Of a stretch of DNA of 64,000 nt, positions 1 to 8,975 are shown piece by piece (position 1 is the first letter of the stretch; each line of letters begins with the position of its first letter). Source of the stretch: Permianibacter fluminis (lineage in GTDB: Bacteria; Pseudomonadota; Gammaproteobacteria; Enterobacterales; Permianibacteraceae); NCBI RefSeq assembly GCF_013179735.1, contig NZ_JABMEG010000001.1, positions 2,356,001 to 2,420,000 on the forward strand. The letters are read 5' to 3'. The position numbers were made by a program, and so were the translations under genes. Below the pieces are notes generated by a model. The model saw only the letters and a program-made list of their open reading frames with translations, ran no database searches and was not told the DNA's origin.

Positions 1-2
1 AC

Positions 3-101
3 GACAAGGTTTTTGCTTACGTTATGAGTCGGGATAGTTCTGTTGATATTGACGTAATCTTTGATTTTAAACTGGCTGAAACCCTGATCTCCTTTCGGTG
101 A
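3..101 (+). CDS. C-terminal end of a CMP-nonulosonate cytidylyltransferase (NeuA/LegF-like), partial
   Basis: Only the last 32 codons lie in the window; the 5' part is cut off at the edge. The visible residues include AYVM followed by SVDID and DFKLAE, which is the usual C-terminal pattern of acylneuraminate cytidylyltransferases (VDIDTxxDFxxAE). Those enzymes activate sialic, legionaminic or pseudaminic acids with CTP in the cytoplasm. The next gene starts 7 bases after the stop, so it is probably the same operon. The neuB, neuC and neuD homologues downstream support the call, but a 32-residue tail is thin evidence. Confidence 0.55.
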   Translation, partial: DKVFAYVMSRDSSVDIDVIFDFKLAETLISFR

Positions 102-108
102 GTTGAGC

Positions 109-1089
109 ATGTCGACAAAAAAAAATGTGGCTTTGGTTGGGGCTGGTCAGATAGGGCGACGGCATTTGCAGTCGCTTTTCAATTTAGAAAGCGAAATTTC
201 TATTGATGTCATAGATCCAGCCAGCCATTCGCTTGAGATGGCAAAGGTGGATTTCGATAGTCTTAGCTCTGAAAGAATGGTGCGATTTTTTCAGTCCATC
301 CAGGAGATTGACGAGCAGTACGATTTTGCGATATTCGCTACTGGCGCTGCGGTAAGGTTGGCGACCTTTCGAGATTTTTCTGAACGTAGCTTGGCCAAGG
401 CCATTCTTTTTGAAAAGGTTCTGTTTCAGTCAGTGGCCCAGATCAACATTGCAAACGAGTTGCTATTGAAAGTATCTGGTAGGGCGTGGGTGAACTGTCC
501 TCGTCGCATGTATGAAGTCTATCGCATGTTGAAGCAGCGAATTGGTCACTCTGATGTGATTGATATGGTGGTTGATGGTGTCGGCTGGGGTTTGGCATGT
601 AATTCGATTCATTTTATTGACCTTTGGTCATATTTGATAGGGTCGACTGAGTACTCTCTAGACGTTTCTGATCTTATTCCTAAGGTCTTTGAAAGTAAGC
701 GTCCGGGATACAAAGAGATATTTGGTGTTATGCAAGCCAGGTCTGGCAGCCACTCTCTTAAGCTTAGTTGCTCAGATGCAGAACATCAGCCGTTTGCATT
801 AATTCGAATCTCTACGGATGCCTTGGATATCAAGATTTCCGAAAGAGATGGCGTTATGGCGATAATGGATAAAAATGGCAGAGAGCTAGAAAAAATATCA
901 TTTCGTACCCCTTATCAAAGCGAGCTTACGGCCCGCTTTATTGAGGGGGTTCGACACGATGGAGTTTCTGACTTAACCCGATTCGAGGATTCCGCATTGC
1001 TGCACAAAGTATTTTTGGAGGCGCTTTTGACCCATTTTCAGAGATACGGAGATGTCTCAAGGGATAACGACATTTGTCCCATAACTTGA
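109..1089 (+). CDS. Gfo/Idh/MocA-family NAD(P)-dependent oxidoreductase
   Basis: A 326-residue cytoplasmic oxidoreductase. The N-terminus has a Rossmann fingerprint, VALVGAGQIGRRH (GxGxxG), and FEKVLFQS sits where the family has its EKP nucleotide/catalytic motif, so the proline is replaced. A TTG lies 6 bases upstream; I chose the ATG at 109. Such proteins in polysaccharide loci oxidise or reduce nucleotide-sugar or nonulosonate intermediates (for example the PtmF group in legionaminic clusters). The substrate cannot be read from the sequence. A second, divergent Gfo/Idh gene follows after one base. Confidence 0.7.
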   Translation: MSTKKNVALVGAGQIGRRHLQSLFNLESEISIDVIDPASHSLEMAKVDFDSLSSERMVRFFQSIQEIDEQYDFAIFATGAAVRLATFRDFSERSLAKAILFEKVLFQSVAQINIANELLLKVSGRAWVNCPRRMYEVYRMLKQRIGHSDVIDMVVDGVGWGLACNSIHFIDLWSYLIGSTEYSLDVSDLIPKVFESKRPGYKEIFGVMQARSGSHSLKLSCSDAEHQPFALIRISTDALDIKISERDGVMAIMDKNGRELEKISFRTPYQSELTARFIEGVRHDGVSDLTRFEDSALLHKVFLEALLTHFQRYGDVSRDNDICPIT

Positions 1090-1090
1090 T

Positions 1091-2047
1091 GTGAGAAAAA
1101 ACGTGATTCTTTTGGTTGGTTGTGGGCCTATGGCCATCAGTTATGCCCAAGTTCTGGTTGAAATAGGTGTTGAATTTGTGGTTGTCGGACGCAGTGCTAG
1201 GTCTGCTCAGGTTTTTAAAGATGCAGTTGGTAAAGCCCCGATTTCTGGTGGCGTTGAGCTTTTTCTTCAGAACTGTCGTCAGCGAATTGATATGGCCATT
1301 GTGGCGGTTGATGTCTTTTCACTTGCTTCCGTTTGCGCAAATTTGATTTCCTGCAATGTAAACAAGATACTTGTTGAAAAGCCAGGTGCATACTGTTTAA
1401 GTGAGCTTATTCAGCTCAACAAATTGGCTGAAAAGGCAGGAGCTCAGGTATATGTTGCCTACAACAGGAGGTTCTATGCATCAGTACAGGCCGCAAAGAG
1501 ATACATACTAGAAGATGGCGGTGTAAGCAGCTTCTCTTTTGAGGTGTCAGAATGGGGGGGGAGGGTTTCTAAGGTCAGTAACCACCCGGCCGTTAAAGAG
1601 AATTGGTTTCTTGCAAATACTTCTCATGTTGTTGATTTGGCTTTTTACTTGGGGGGGCAGCCTAAGGACATTGATTGTCGGACAAGTGGTAGCCTCGCAT
1701 GGCATCCTGCTTCGTCAATTTTTTCTGGTAGTGGTGTCTCTTATTCTGGAGCTCTTTTTTCCTACTCAGGTAATTGGGTTGCGCCGGGTAGATGGTGCTT
1801 AGAGGTCCTCACTTCTCAGCGGCGACTTGTATTTCGCCCATTGGAAACGCTCAAGATTCAAAATATCGGTTCGATGGACCTGATTGATGATGTCTTTGAT
1901 GATTCGATGGATAAGAAATTTAAGCCAGGCTTATATCTTCAAGTCTCGAAGTACATCCACGGAGACTTGTCCTCGTTCCCCGCTCTGTCAGAGCACGTAA
2001 AGCTTGCGACGATTTATGCAAGGATGGCGGGATATGAGACACGATAG
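1091..2047 (+). CDS. Second Gfo/Idh/MocA-family oxidoreductase
   Basis: A 318-residue protein starting at GTG one base after the previous stop, so the two are translationally coupled. It has the Rossmann motif LLVGCGPMA (GxGxxA) and an intact family motif, ILVEKPGA, around residue 94, followed by YVAYNRRFY, which matches the usual active-site neighbourhood. It is not a recent duplicate of its neighbour: outside the motifs the two share little. The likely role is redox modification of a sugar or nonulosonic acid for the polysaccharide; the exact step is unknown. Confidence 0.72.
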   Translation: MRKNVILLVGCGPMAISYAQVLVEIGVEFVVVGRSARSAQVFKDAVGKAPISGGVELFLQNCRQRIDMAIVAVDVFSLASVCANLISCNVNKILVEKPGAYCLSELIQLNKLAEKAGAQVYVAYNRRFYASVQAAKRYILEDGGVSSFSFEVSEWGGRVSKVSNHPAVKENWFLANTSHVVDLAFYLGGQPKDIDCRTSGSLAWHPASSIFSGSGVSYSGALFSYSGNWVAPGRWCLEVLTSQRRLVFRPLETLKIQNIGSMDLIDDVFDDSMDKKFKPGLYLQVSKYIHGDLSSFPALSEHVKLATIYARMAGYETR

Positions 2048-3083
2048 AGATGCTCATTTTGATGCCTCCTCAGTACATGTATATTTCGTTGAGGCGCCTT
2101 TTCAACTTATTTCGGCCATATCCTGTAGAAGCAGGCACTTAGGCAGAGGTTGGCTTGTGCTGAGACTAGGTAAAAATAACAAGAATAATGATCAGTTGCT
2201 TGCCGTCGTTCAGCGCCTTGTTCGTCCGAGTGATTTCGAATGCGTAATTTCGCAGCGAGCAACAAACCATATTGAAATGGCTGGATTGCTTCTCCGTGTT
2301 TTTCTCAAGAAGGTTGTTCAGCGTGTCAACTTTTTTAGTATTGGGGTCGGAGACTATCGGTCGGGCCTCGCCCGAGTAATAGCTGGATTGTTTTCTTGTC
2401 GCAACCTTATATTGCTTGACGATGGTGTTGCATCCCTTGGTGTTTATAAGGTGGTGGGGAGGAAGATTGTTGCGCAGGATTTCGACCAGCATTCAGAGAC
2501 GCACTCCGTTCAGAAGCTATTCTCGCTGAATAAGTATTTTTCGAGAAGGTCCCCATCCGGCAACCTATTGATGCACTCCTTTCTGAACCTTCCGCCCTCT
2601 CCGTTTTGGGCCGTCGAGAAAGGGGAAATTAGCACAGTCTTAAGCCGGGCTCGATCAGGGTCGGGCAGTGTTCCAGTCAAGGTAAACGCGGTATTCCTGC
2701 TTGGTTCTAAGGTGGTGGAGGCCGGTATTATTAATGACGGCACTTACGAGGACTTTTGTTGCCTAGTAGCCAAGGATTACGTTGGATTCGAAGTTTTTTA
2801 TCTCCCACATCGGGAGGAATCTGATGAGAAGATTGCTCGAATCTGTCGCGCTCATGGATTTAAGCTTCTTATATTGGACTTGCCGTTCGAGGTTGAGCTT
2901 GGTGGCCTTAATTGGTTGCCGGGGCACATCGTTTCACTCTATTCGGCATCGTTGTTTTTCTGTAAGGAGATCGATAGCAGGTTAAGCGTGAGATCGTATC
3001 CACTGCCAGTGGAAAGTGTCGAAAGAAAATTCAGTGAGTCTGTAAAGACTTGCTATGCATTTCTTGATGCTCTTTCTAACTAA
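2034..3083 (+). CDS. Sialyltransferase-like glycosyltransferase (GT52-like)
   Basis: About 349 residues; I use the ATG at 2034, which overlaps the previous gene by 14 bases. The N-terminus VYFVEAPFQLISAI, a central LILLDDG, then YLPHREE and a C-terminal PGHIVSLYSASLF follow the layout of GT52-type sialyltransferases: an opening beta strand with PxQL, an LLDDG turn, and a late GxxSS-like segment. A transferase using a CMP-nonulosonate donor would fit the NeuA/B/C/D genes around it. The family assignment comes from motif resemblance only; another GT-B enzyme is possible. Confidence 0.5.
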   Translation: MRHDRDAHFDASSVHVYFVEAPFQLISAISCRSRHLGRGWLVLRLGKNNKNNDQLLAVVQRLVRPSDFECVISQRATNHIEMAGLLLRVFLKKVVQRVNFFSIGVGDYRSGLARVIAGLFSCRNLILLDDGVASLGVYKVVGRKIVAQDFDQHSETHSVQKLFSLNKYFSRRSPSGNLLMHSFLNLPPSPFWAVEKGEISTVLSRARSGSGSVPVKVNAVFLLGSKVVEAGIINDGTYEDFCCLVAKDYVGFEVFYLPHREESDEKIARICRAHGFKLLILDLPFEVELGGLNWLPGHIVSLYSASLFFCKEIDSRLSVRSYPLPVESVERKFSESVKTCYAFLDALSN

Positions 3084-3102
3084 GTCAGGTCTTTCCTATA
3101 CC

Positions 3103-4344
3103 ATGAGAAATTTCGTCAGGAATAAATACGTCCTGATTTGGTTGGCGAACATGCTTTTCGCCGCAATTCCATTTTTGCTTGTGCCATTCCTGTCACACCA
3201 TATGAGCAAGGAGGATTTCGGCACTCTTTCCTTGATTGAGTCATCCATTCAGGTATTAATTCCGCTAATGGTGTTTGGCTCTGATGGGTATCTCAGTACT
3301 TCATTTCTGAACTTGGAAGAGGAAGGCCGAAAGCGCCTTGTTACGGCCTGCTTGTTCTTGACCATTTTGTCTTCAATGCTTGTTATTGTTGCATTGACGA
3401 TACTCAAATTTCTGTTTCTTTCAGAAGCGACGTTGTCGTCCCAAAATTTTTATATATTTATCGGAATTTGCTTTCTGCAGTCAGTCTCTGCAGTTGCCGG
3501 AGCGCGACTTATCATCTCTGGTGAAAGTCATCAGTACCTGCTGTTCCGAGTCGCTCCCGCGTTGCTTGGTGCAATTCTGAGTTGCACCATTATTGTGCTC
3601 TGGACTCCTATGCTCATTGCACGGCTACTAGGTTTGCTCGCGGCCGGGGTCCTTGCTGTGCTATTAGTCATTCGGGTTTTCTCTTTTGAGCGGATTAAAC
3701 TGCAAGATCTGAAGCCTGCATTGAAGAGTGCCGTTACATTTGGTGCAGGTGTTGTTGTTCATTCTTGGGCTGGTATTGTTTTTTTCTCTATTGATCGGCT
3801 CTTGCTTGGCACCTTTGCGAGCCGATCAGACCTTGCAATGTATACGGTTGCCTTGCAGCTTGGACTGATAATGTCGGTATTGCAGTCAAGCTTTAGTCAG
3901 ATATGGAGTCCGTATGTATTCAGAACGCTCTCCGAACGGTCACTGTCTGCATCGCTGATGCGAATGGAATTTTATGCTGTCGGAGGCATCTTGCTGGCTG
4001 GATTTATCGTTGCTCTTGCGGTGAAACCGTATTTCTGGCTGTTTGTTCCGAAAGACTATCAGTCCGCTGCCGGGTTGTCTTATTTGATCATAGGGGGCTA
4101 CACCGCACTTGGCATCTACAAGGTTTTTGTCCCTTATATTTACTTTGAAAAAAGGACAAAGCTGCTTGCAACCATTACGGTATCCCTTTGTGCAATAAAT
4201 GGGGTGGTTTCGTTCTCTTGTATTAAGCTATTTGGCGTTACCGGCGCGGGTGTCGGCACTCTTATCTCCGGTGTTGTTTTTGCCGGGGTCGTTTACCTAT
4301 CAGCCAGAAATATGCCTTGTCGAAAAAGAGCGTTTATATGCTGA
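3103..4344 (+). CDS. Wzx-type polysaccharide flippase
   Basis: A 413-residue integral membrane protein with about twelve hydrophobic segments and the N-terminal NKYVLIWLANML... layout of MATE/PST-superfamily oligosaccharide flippases. It would move the undecaprenyl-linked repeat unit across the inner membrane. I start it at ATG 3103, after the preceding stop, where an AGG lies upstream. Its 3' end overlaps the next gene (ATGCTGA), and the following genes are a putative polymerase/ligase and a GT2, consistent with a Wzx/Wzy-dependent pathway. Confidence 0.8.
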   Translation: MRNFVRNKYVLIWLANMLFAAIPFLLVPFLSHHMSKEDFGTLSLIESSIQVLIPLMVFGSDGYLSTSFLNLEEEGRKRLVTACLFLTILSSMLVIVALTILKFLFLSEATLSSQNFYIFIGICFLQSVSAVAGARLIISGESHQYLLFRVAPALLGAILSCTIIVLWTPMLIARLLGLLAAGVLAVLLVIRVFSFERIKLQDLKPALKSAVTFGAGVVVHSWAGIVFFSIDRLLLGTFASRSDLAMYTVALQLGLIMSVLQSSFSQIWSPYVFRTLSERSLSASLMRMEFYAVGGILLAGFIVALAVKPYFWLFVPKDYQSAAGLSYLIIGGYTALGIYKVFVPYIYFEKRTKLLATITVSLCAINGVVSFSCIKLFGVTGAGVGTLISGVVFAGVVYLSARNMPCRKRAFIC

Positions 4345-4844
4345 GATTAATTCTAAAAGTTAGAAGGCTGATTCTGGGAATGATATTTACTGCCTTCGCA
4401 AAGCTGAGGCTTGGAAGCTATAAAGCAGATCTACGCTGCTTTGGCTTTACGGTGCTCACAAAAAACACTCATTTGGGGCGAAACGTTAATTTCAATGGAA
4501 TGAAGATACGTGGTGGCGGACGTGTCTTGATTGGTGATAATTTTCACTCCGGTTCCGGCTGTGAAATCATCACGCAGAATCACAACTACAATGGTGAAAA
4601 AATTCCTTACGACGATACCTATATCGTTCGAGACGTAGTTATTGAGTCCAATGTCTGGCTGGGTAATAGAGTAATGGTTCTGCCCGGTGTCAGAATTGGC
4701 GAGGGGGCTATTATCCAGGCGGGTAGTGTTGTCGTAAAGGACATACCGCCATGCGCCATAGCCGGTGGTCATCCGGCAGCCGTTTTTTCATCCAGAGATG
4801 TAGATCACTACAATCGGTTGAAGGGCCAAGGCAGGTTTCACTGA
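4338..4844 (+). CDS. Left-handed beta-helix acyltransferase (hexapeptide family)
   Basis: A 168-residue protein whose middle and C-terminal parts show the hexapeptide pattern: IGDNF, VVIESNVWLGNRV, VLPGVRIGEGAIIQAGSVV and the closing GGHPAAVF. This is the layout of WbbJ/NodL-type O-acetyl or N-acyl transferases, which use acetyl-CoA to decorate sugars. An amphipathic basic N-terminus precedes the helix. The chosen ATG overlaps the stop of the flippase gene, and its own stop overlaps the next ATG (TGATG), so it lies inside a tightly coupled operon. The acceptor sugar is unknown. Confidence 0.8.
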   Translation: MLRLILKVRRLILGMIFTAFAKLRLGSYKADLRCFGFTVLTKNTHLGRNVNFNGMKIRGGGRVLIGDNFHSGSGCEIITQNHNYNGEKIPYDDTYIVRDVVIESNVWLGNRVMVLPGVRIGEGAIIQAGSVVVKDIPPCAIAGGHPAAVFSSRDVDHYNRLKGQGRFH

Positions 4845-6142
4845 TGGAGTTGCTTGCGCGGCCTGATTTAAACCGAATGAAAGGCGGAGCAGGCGCAATT
4901 GTGTTTCTGACTGCGTTTTTCCTTCAGCAGTACGCAATCGACACCCCTGTAACACCGATCAGGCCTTATATGCTGGTTACGCTATTGGCATTGATTGTGG
5001 CCTGCTTTCATGTCATCTCTGGCAGTAAACTGGTTTTCAGGCTAGTTCCGTTGGACTATTGTGTCTTTGTCTTTTACTTTTTTTTGCTCTTTACCTCTTT
5101 GTATGCTGCTAATACGAAACTCGCCGTTCAGATGTTTTTTGGAGTAATTCTCCTGCTTGCGGCATACGGCGGCATTCGTTATTTTTTGATGCGTTTTGAC
5201 TCCGATGCGTTTTACCGATGCTTTGCTCTGATCGCAAAATTTTACTTTGTTTCCTCCTTTCTGCTTTATTTGATGGGAATTTTTAGCTCGCTATACCTTG
5301 AGCGTCCAACCGTATTGCTTGGTGAATCCGAGGCTTACGCATTGTCGTGGGGCGTATATTTTGAGGGGGGGGTTATCCCCCGGTTAAGAGGCGTTACCGA
5401 TAGCCCAAACAATTTTGCAATGTATGCATTGGTTCTGATTCCGATATGGTTCTTCGGTAGCGAGCCACCTCGTTTGCATTTCAAGATTCTTGCGGTTGCG
5501 TCTGTCGCTTTGACGCTGTCAGTATCTGCGTATATTGCTATTGCCCTAATGATTGCGACCTTCGTCTTTTGGAGGTTCCGGATTTCTTCAGGCCATATCA
5601 GTCAGCGTTTCGCCGCGCTTATCGTGGCTGGTGCCGTTACTCTCCTTGCGTCTGTAGTCTTACTCGCGGCATTTGATGGGGAGGCAAAAGAATTCATTAA
5701 TAATATGATTGGCACCCGTCTGGAGCACGCTGCAACGGGTAGTGGTAGATTCGAGCTTTGGCAGTATTGCATGAATATCATCTCCGAAGGCCCCCTGTGG
5801 GGGTTTGGGCTTAATCAAGAGAGGGTTTTGCTTGCGCCACTACGTAATCTGCAGAGTGTGCACAATAATATTATTGGTGCGTATTTTTCCGGCGGAGCCA
5901 TGGCTCTGTTCTTGTACTTGGTCCTGCTAATTCAGTTGGCTTGGACGTTTGTTTCAAAGGTCCTGCCTTACAGGGAACGAGTTTGGCTTTCGCTTTGCTG
6001 GATTTCACTGTTCGTTTTCTCTAACGTGAATGAAACACTTTTTGCGGATTCATTCTTTTTCTCTTTGGCCATTTTCTCCAGCACGGTTAATGTTTTTTGC
6101 CGATGTGAGGGGGATGAGGGTGGTGGGGAGGTTTCGTTGTAA
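4844..6142 (+). CDS. O-antigen polymerase or ligase family protein (Wzy/WaaL-like)
   Basis: A 432-residue polytopic membrane protein with about ten hydrophobic segments. A large periplasmic-loop-like stretch contains ATGSGRFELW and ISEGPLWGFG followed by VHNNIIGAY. That order (xGRxxLW, then GxG, then HNxxL) is characteristic of the O-antigen ligase/polymerase superfamily. Wzy polymerises flipped repeat units in the periplasm; WaaL transfers them to lipid A-core. Location next to the flippase favours Wzy, but the two families cannot be separated by eye. It begins at ATG overlapping the previous stop and ends TAATG into the next gene. Confidence 0.75.
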   Translation: MELLARPDLNRMKGGAGAIVFLTAFFLQQYAIDTPVTPIRPYMLVTLLALIVACFHVISGSKLVFRLVPLDYCVFVFYFFLLFTSLYAANTKLAVQMFFGVILLLAAYGGIRYFLMRFDSDAFYRCFALIAKFYFVSSFLLYLMGIFSSLYLERPTVLLGESEAYALSWGVYFEGGVIPRLRGVTDSPNNFAMYALVLIPIWFFGSEPPRLHFKILAVASVALTLSVSAYIAIALMIATFVFWRFRISSGHISQRFAALIVAGAVTLLASVVLLAAFDGEAKEFINNMIGTRLEHAATGSGRFELWQYCMNIISEGPLWGFGLNQERVLLAPLRNLQSVHNNIIGAYFSGGAMALFLYLVLLIQLAWTFVSKVLPYRERVWLSLCWISLFVFSNVNETLFADSFFFSLAIFSSTVNVFCRCEGDEGGGEVSL

Positions 6143-7182
6143 TGATTTATCGTCCCAAAAAAATATCGGTTTTAATGCCTGTCTACAATGAAGAGGAATA
6201 CATCAGGCAAGCAATTGATGACATCCTAAGCCAGCAGGTTGGCGCACAAATTGAGTTGCTTGTGATCGATGGCAATAGCATGGACAGCACCAGCGATATT
6301 GTCAGCAAGATCGCCGAAATTGACCCTCGCGTGAAGCTGCTGCATAACCCTCACCGCACAGTGCCGTACGCATTGAATGCCGGTATCGCCGCTGCAGAAG
6401 GCGAGTACATAGCGCGGGTAGATGCTCATGCAAGCTATCCCTCCAACTATCTTGCAACCTTGTTGCAGGAAATGGACCGCTCCGATTGCGATAACGTCGG
6501 TTGTGTTATTGGTACCGTGCCGGGTGGAAATAGCATGGATGCGAGGTCGGTTGCTGTCTGTCTTGCGTCCCGGTTCGGGGTCGGAAACTCAGCCTTTCGG
6601 GTAGGGGTGAATGAACCTGTTTTCGTTGATACTGTCCCTTTCGGCTTCTACAAGCGGCACGTGTTTGACCGAATTGGCGGGTTTGACGTAGACCTGGACA
6701 GAAATCAGGACGACGAATTGAACTCTCGATTGCTTGCCAACGGTGGCCGAATACTTCTGTTGCCCAAACCGGTCATCACCTACGTTGCCCGGGATTCCTA
6801 CCGAAAATTGTCTAAGATGTACTATCAGTATGGCCTGTTCAAGCCGTTGGCACTGGTAAAAAGCGGGCATCGGCCAACTATGCGGCAATTGGTGCCGAGC
6901 GTTTTTCTCATTGCATTGCTATTGGGCGGTATCGGCGCCATTTTCAGTAACGTCGCTACTCTCGGGTTACTGTTGTTGATACTGCTTTATGTTTCGGGAG
7001 CCTCGCTCACGTGGCGCGAAGCGGTCAAAGATCGGCGTTTGCCGTGTAGTGCCGCTAGTTGGGGCTGCGTCCTGAGATCTCTGTTTTGCATGCATATTTC
7101 ATATGGAATAGGCTATCTGAAAGGAACGTTCCTTCTTCTGGCAGGACGTTCGCCAACGGGCCATGTCTCCGTCAACCGGTAG
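6142..7182 (+). CDS. GT2-family glycosyltransferase, ExoA-like
   Basis: A 346-residue GT-A enzyme. The N-terminus ISVLMPVYNEEEYI and LLVIDGNSMDSTSDIV are the nucleotide-sugar-binding part. ARVDAHASYP supplies a DxD-like site, and NQDDELNSRL the acceptor-side ED/D motif. Two or three hydrophobic segments near the C-terminus (about 255-325) suggest membrane anchoring, as in ExoA-type enzymes of succinoglycan assembly. It probably adds one residue of the lipid-linked repeat unit on the cytoplasmic face. Its ATG overlaps the stop of the Wzy-like gene by one base. Confidence 0.82.
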   Translation: MIYRPKKISVLMPVYNEEEYIRQAIDDILSQQVGAQIELLVIDGNSMDSTSDIVSKIAEIDPRVKLLHNPHRTVPYALNAGIAAAEGEYIARVDAHASYPSNYLATLLQEMDRSDCDNVGCVIGTVPGGNSMDARSVAVCLASRFGVGNSAFRVGVNEPVFVDTVPFGFYKRHVFDRIGGFDVDLDRNQDDELNSRLLANGGRILLLPKPVITYVARDSYRKLSKMYYQYGLFKPLALVKSGHRPTMRQLVPSVFLIALLLGGIGAIFSNVATLGLLLLILLYVSGASLTWREAVKDRRLPCSAASWGCVLRSLFCMHISYGIGYLKGTFLLLAGRSPTGHVSVNR

Positions 7183-7191
7183 GGTAATTTC

Positions 7192-8346
7192 GTGAGTACA
7201 TTTTTGCCTTTCGCCTTGCCTGAAATTGGCCAGGAAGAAATTGATGAGGTCATTGCCGTGCTGAAGTCCGGCTGGATCACCACGGGTCCAAGGGCGAAGC
7301 AGTTTGAGGCAGATTTTGCTTCCTATATCGGTGGTGATGTCGAAGCCATCGCTGTGAACTCCGCAACGGCTGGACTTCATCTCGCATTGGAAGCAATTGG
7401 GATTGGTCCTGGTGATGAGGTCATTATTCCCAGTTACACGTTTACCGCTACCGCTGAGGTAATCCGCTATTTGGGTGCGGACCCTGTTTTTGTCGATGTT
7501 GACGCCAAAACGCTTAACATTTCGCCGGATGCCATCCAGCGTGCGATTAGTGCTCGGACAAAAGCCATCATCCCGGTCCATTTTGCTGGGCTCGCTTGCG
7601 AAATGACAGAAATTCTTGCAACTGCAAGAAGGAATGGCCTGCGCGTGGTAGAGGACGCGGCACATTCCTTACCGACGACTTACCATGGACAGAAAATTGG
7701 CTCACTTGAGAGTGATGTTACCGTTTTTAGCTTTTACGCCAACAAGACCATGACAACCGGAGAGGGGGGGATGGTTGTATCGCGTGACAAGGAGGTGATT
7801 GCGCGTTGTAAAGTCATGCGCCTTCATGGCATTAGTCGAGATGCCTTCGACCGATATACGTCCGATAAACCATCGTGGTTTTACGAGGTGGTCGCGCCTG
7901 GTTTCAAATACAACATGCCTGATCTGGCGGCCGCTGTTGGAATACATCAGCTGAAAAGGCTCGATAGCTTTGCCGTGAAACGAGAGAACATGGCGAAACG
8001 ATACGACGAAGCATTCTCTGATTTGCCGGTGATATCGCCAGCAAGGCCGGCAATGCCGACGGATATACATGCGTGGCATCTGTATCCAGTTCGACTGATG
8101 TCTGAAGCAAGGCTCGGCAGGGATGACTTCATAAAGGAAATGGCAAAACGTGGCATTGGGTGCTCCGTTCATTTTATCCCGTTACATCGGCAGCCCGTTT
8201 GGCGTGATGGTTACAAGCTGACGCCCGATCAGTTTCCTGCTTCTGAGAAGGCGTATTTGGCAGAGGTCAGTCTCCCGCTATATACGAGGATGAGCGATGT
8301 TGATCAGCAAAGGGTGATCGACAATGTCCGGGACTTGATCTACTGA
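7192..8346 (+). CDS. DegT/DnrJ/EryC1 PLP-dependent sugar aminotransferase
   Basis: A 384-residue fold-type-I enzyme beginning at GTG. Visible family features are SGWITTGP near the N-terminus, [25 protein letters not shown] and the PLP lysine in [13 protein letters not shown] (Lys185). It transfers an amino group from glutamate to a 3- or 4-keto nucleotide sugar. It differs from the second aminotransferase in this locus (11764), so the polysaccharide probably contains at least two amino-sugar types or two steps need amination. It sits 9 bases after the GT2 gene and 3 before the sugar transferase. Confidence 0.85.
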   Translation: MSTFLPFALPEIGQEEIDEVIAVLKSGWITTGPRAKQFEADFASYIGGDVEAIAVNSATAGLHLALEAIGIGPGDEVIIPSYTFTATAEVIRYLGADPVFVDVDAKTLNISPDAIQRAISARTKAIIPVHFAGLACEMTEILATARRNGLRVVEDAAHSLPTTYHGQKIGSLESDVTVFSFYANKTMTTGEGGMVVSRDKEVIARCKVMRLHGISRDAFDRYTSDKPSWFYEVVAPGFKYNMPDLAAAVGIHQLKRLDSFAVKRENMAKRYDEAFSDLPVISPARPAMPTDIHAWHLYPVRLMSEARLGRDDFIKEMAKRGIGCSVHFIPLHRQPVWRDGYKLTPDQFPASEKAYLAEVSLPLYTRMSDVDQQRVIDNVRDLIY

Positions 8347-8349
8347 GTG

Positions 8350-8955
8350 ATGTGCCAGATGGCCGTTAAACGATCGTTCGACTTCATTGTTGCCTTATTC
8401 GGATTGCTGGGGTTGGCCCCACTTTTCTTGATTATGGCGGCTTGGATCAAGCTTGACTCAAAAGGCCCGGTATTTTTTCGCCAAGAACGGGTAGGGCTGC
8501 ATGGGGTGCCATTCAGGATCCACAAATTCCGAACCATGACCCAGAATGCCGAAATAGCGGGGCAGCTTACGGTCGGCAAGGATTCTCGAGTGACAAAGGC
8601 TGGCAGTTTCCTGCGCAAGTACAAGCTTGATGAACTTCCACAGCTGATAGATGTGTTGGTCGGTCACATGAGCTTGGTTGGTCCGAGACCTGAGGTGCCA
8701 AAGTATGTGGCGCTTTATTCGGAAGCTGAAAAATCTCATATTTTTTCAGTCAGGCCAGGCATAACGGACGAAGCATCCATCTTGCTTGTCGATGAGAATG
8801 AGATTTTGTCCGTTCACGAAAATCCAGAGCGAGCGTATATCGAGCTCATCCTCCCTAAAAAAATTGCAATGTACAAAGACTACGTAAGTGGAAGAACGTT
8901 TGCCGGCGATTTTTACATTTTATTGAGAACTTTATTCAAAATCTTTTTTCGTTAA
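8350..8955 (+). CDS. Initiating undecaprenyl-phosphate sugar-phosphate transferase (PglC/WcaJ family)
   Basis: About 201 residues, the short PglC-like form consisting of one re-entrant membrane helix plus the catalytic domain. Signatures are VKRSFDFIVALFGLL at the start, GPVFFRQERVG, FRIHKFRTM, KLDELPQL and LVGPRPEVP. It transfers a sugar phosphate from UDP-sugar to undecaprenyl phosphate, starting repeat-unit assembly at the inner membrane. With a PglF-like dehydratase, PglE-like aminotransferase and PglD-like acetyltransferase nearby, UDP-N,N'-diacetylbacillosamine is a plausible substrate. GTG 8347, ATG 8350 and ATG 8359 are all possible starts. Confidence 0.85.
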   Translation: MCQMAVKRSFDFIVALFGLLGLAPLFLIMAAWIKLDSKGPVFFRQERVGLHGVPFRIHKFRTMTQNAEIAGQLTVGKDSRVTKAGSFLRKYKLDELPQLIDVLVGHMSLVGPRPEVPKYVALYSEAEKSHIFSVRPGITDEASILLVDENEILSVHENPERAYIELILPKKIAMYKDYVSGRTFAGDFYILLRTLFKIFFR

Positions 8956-8975
8956 CGTTATTTTGAGGTCGGGTC

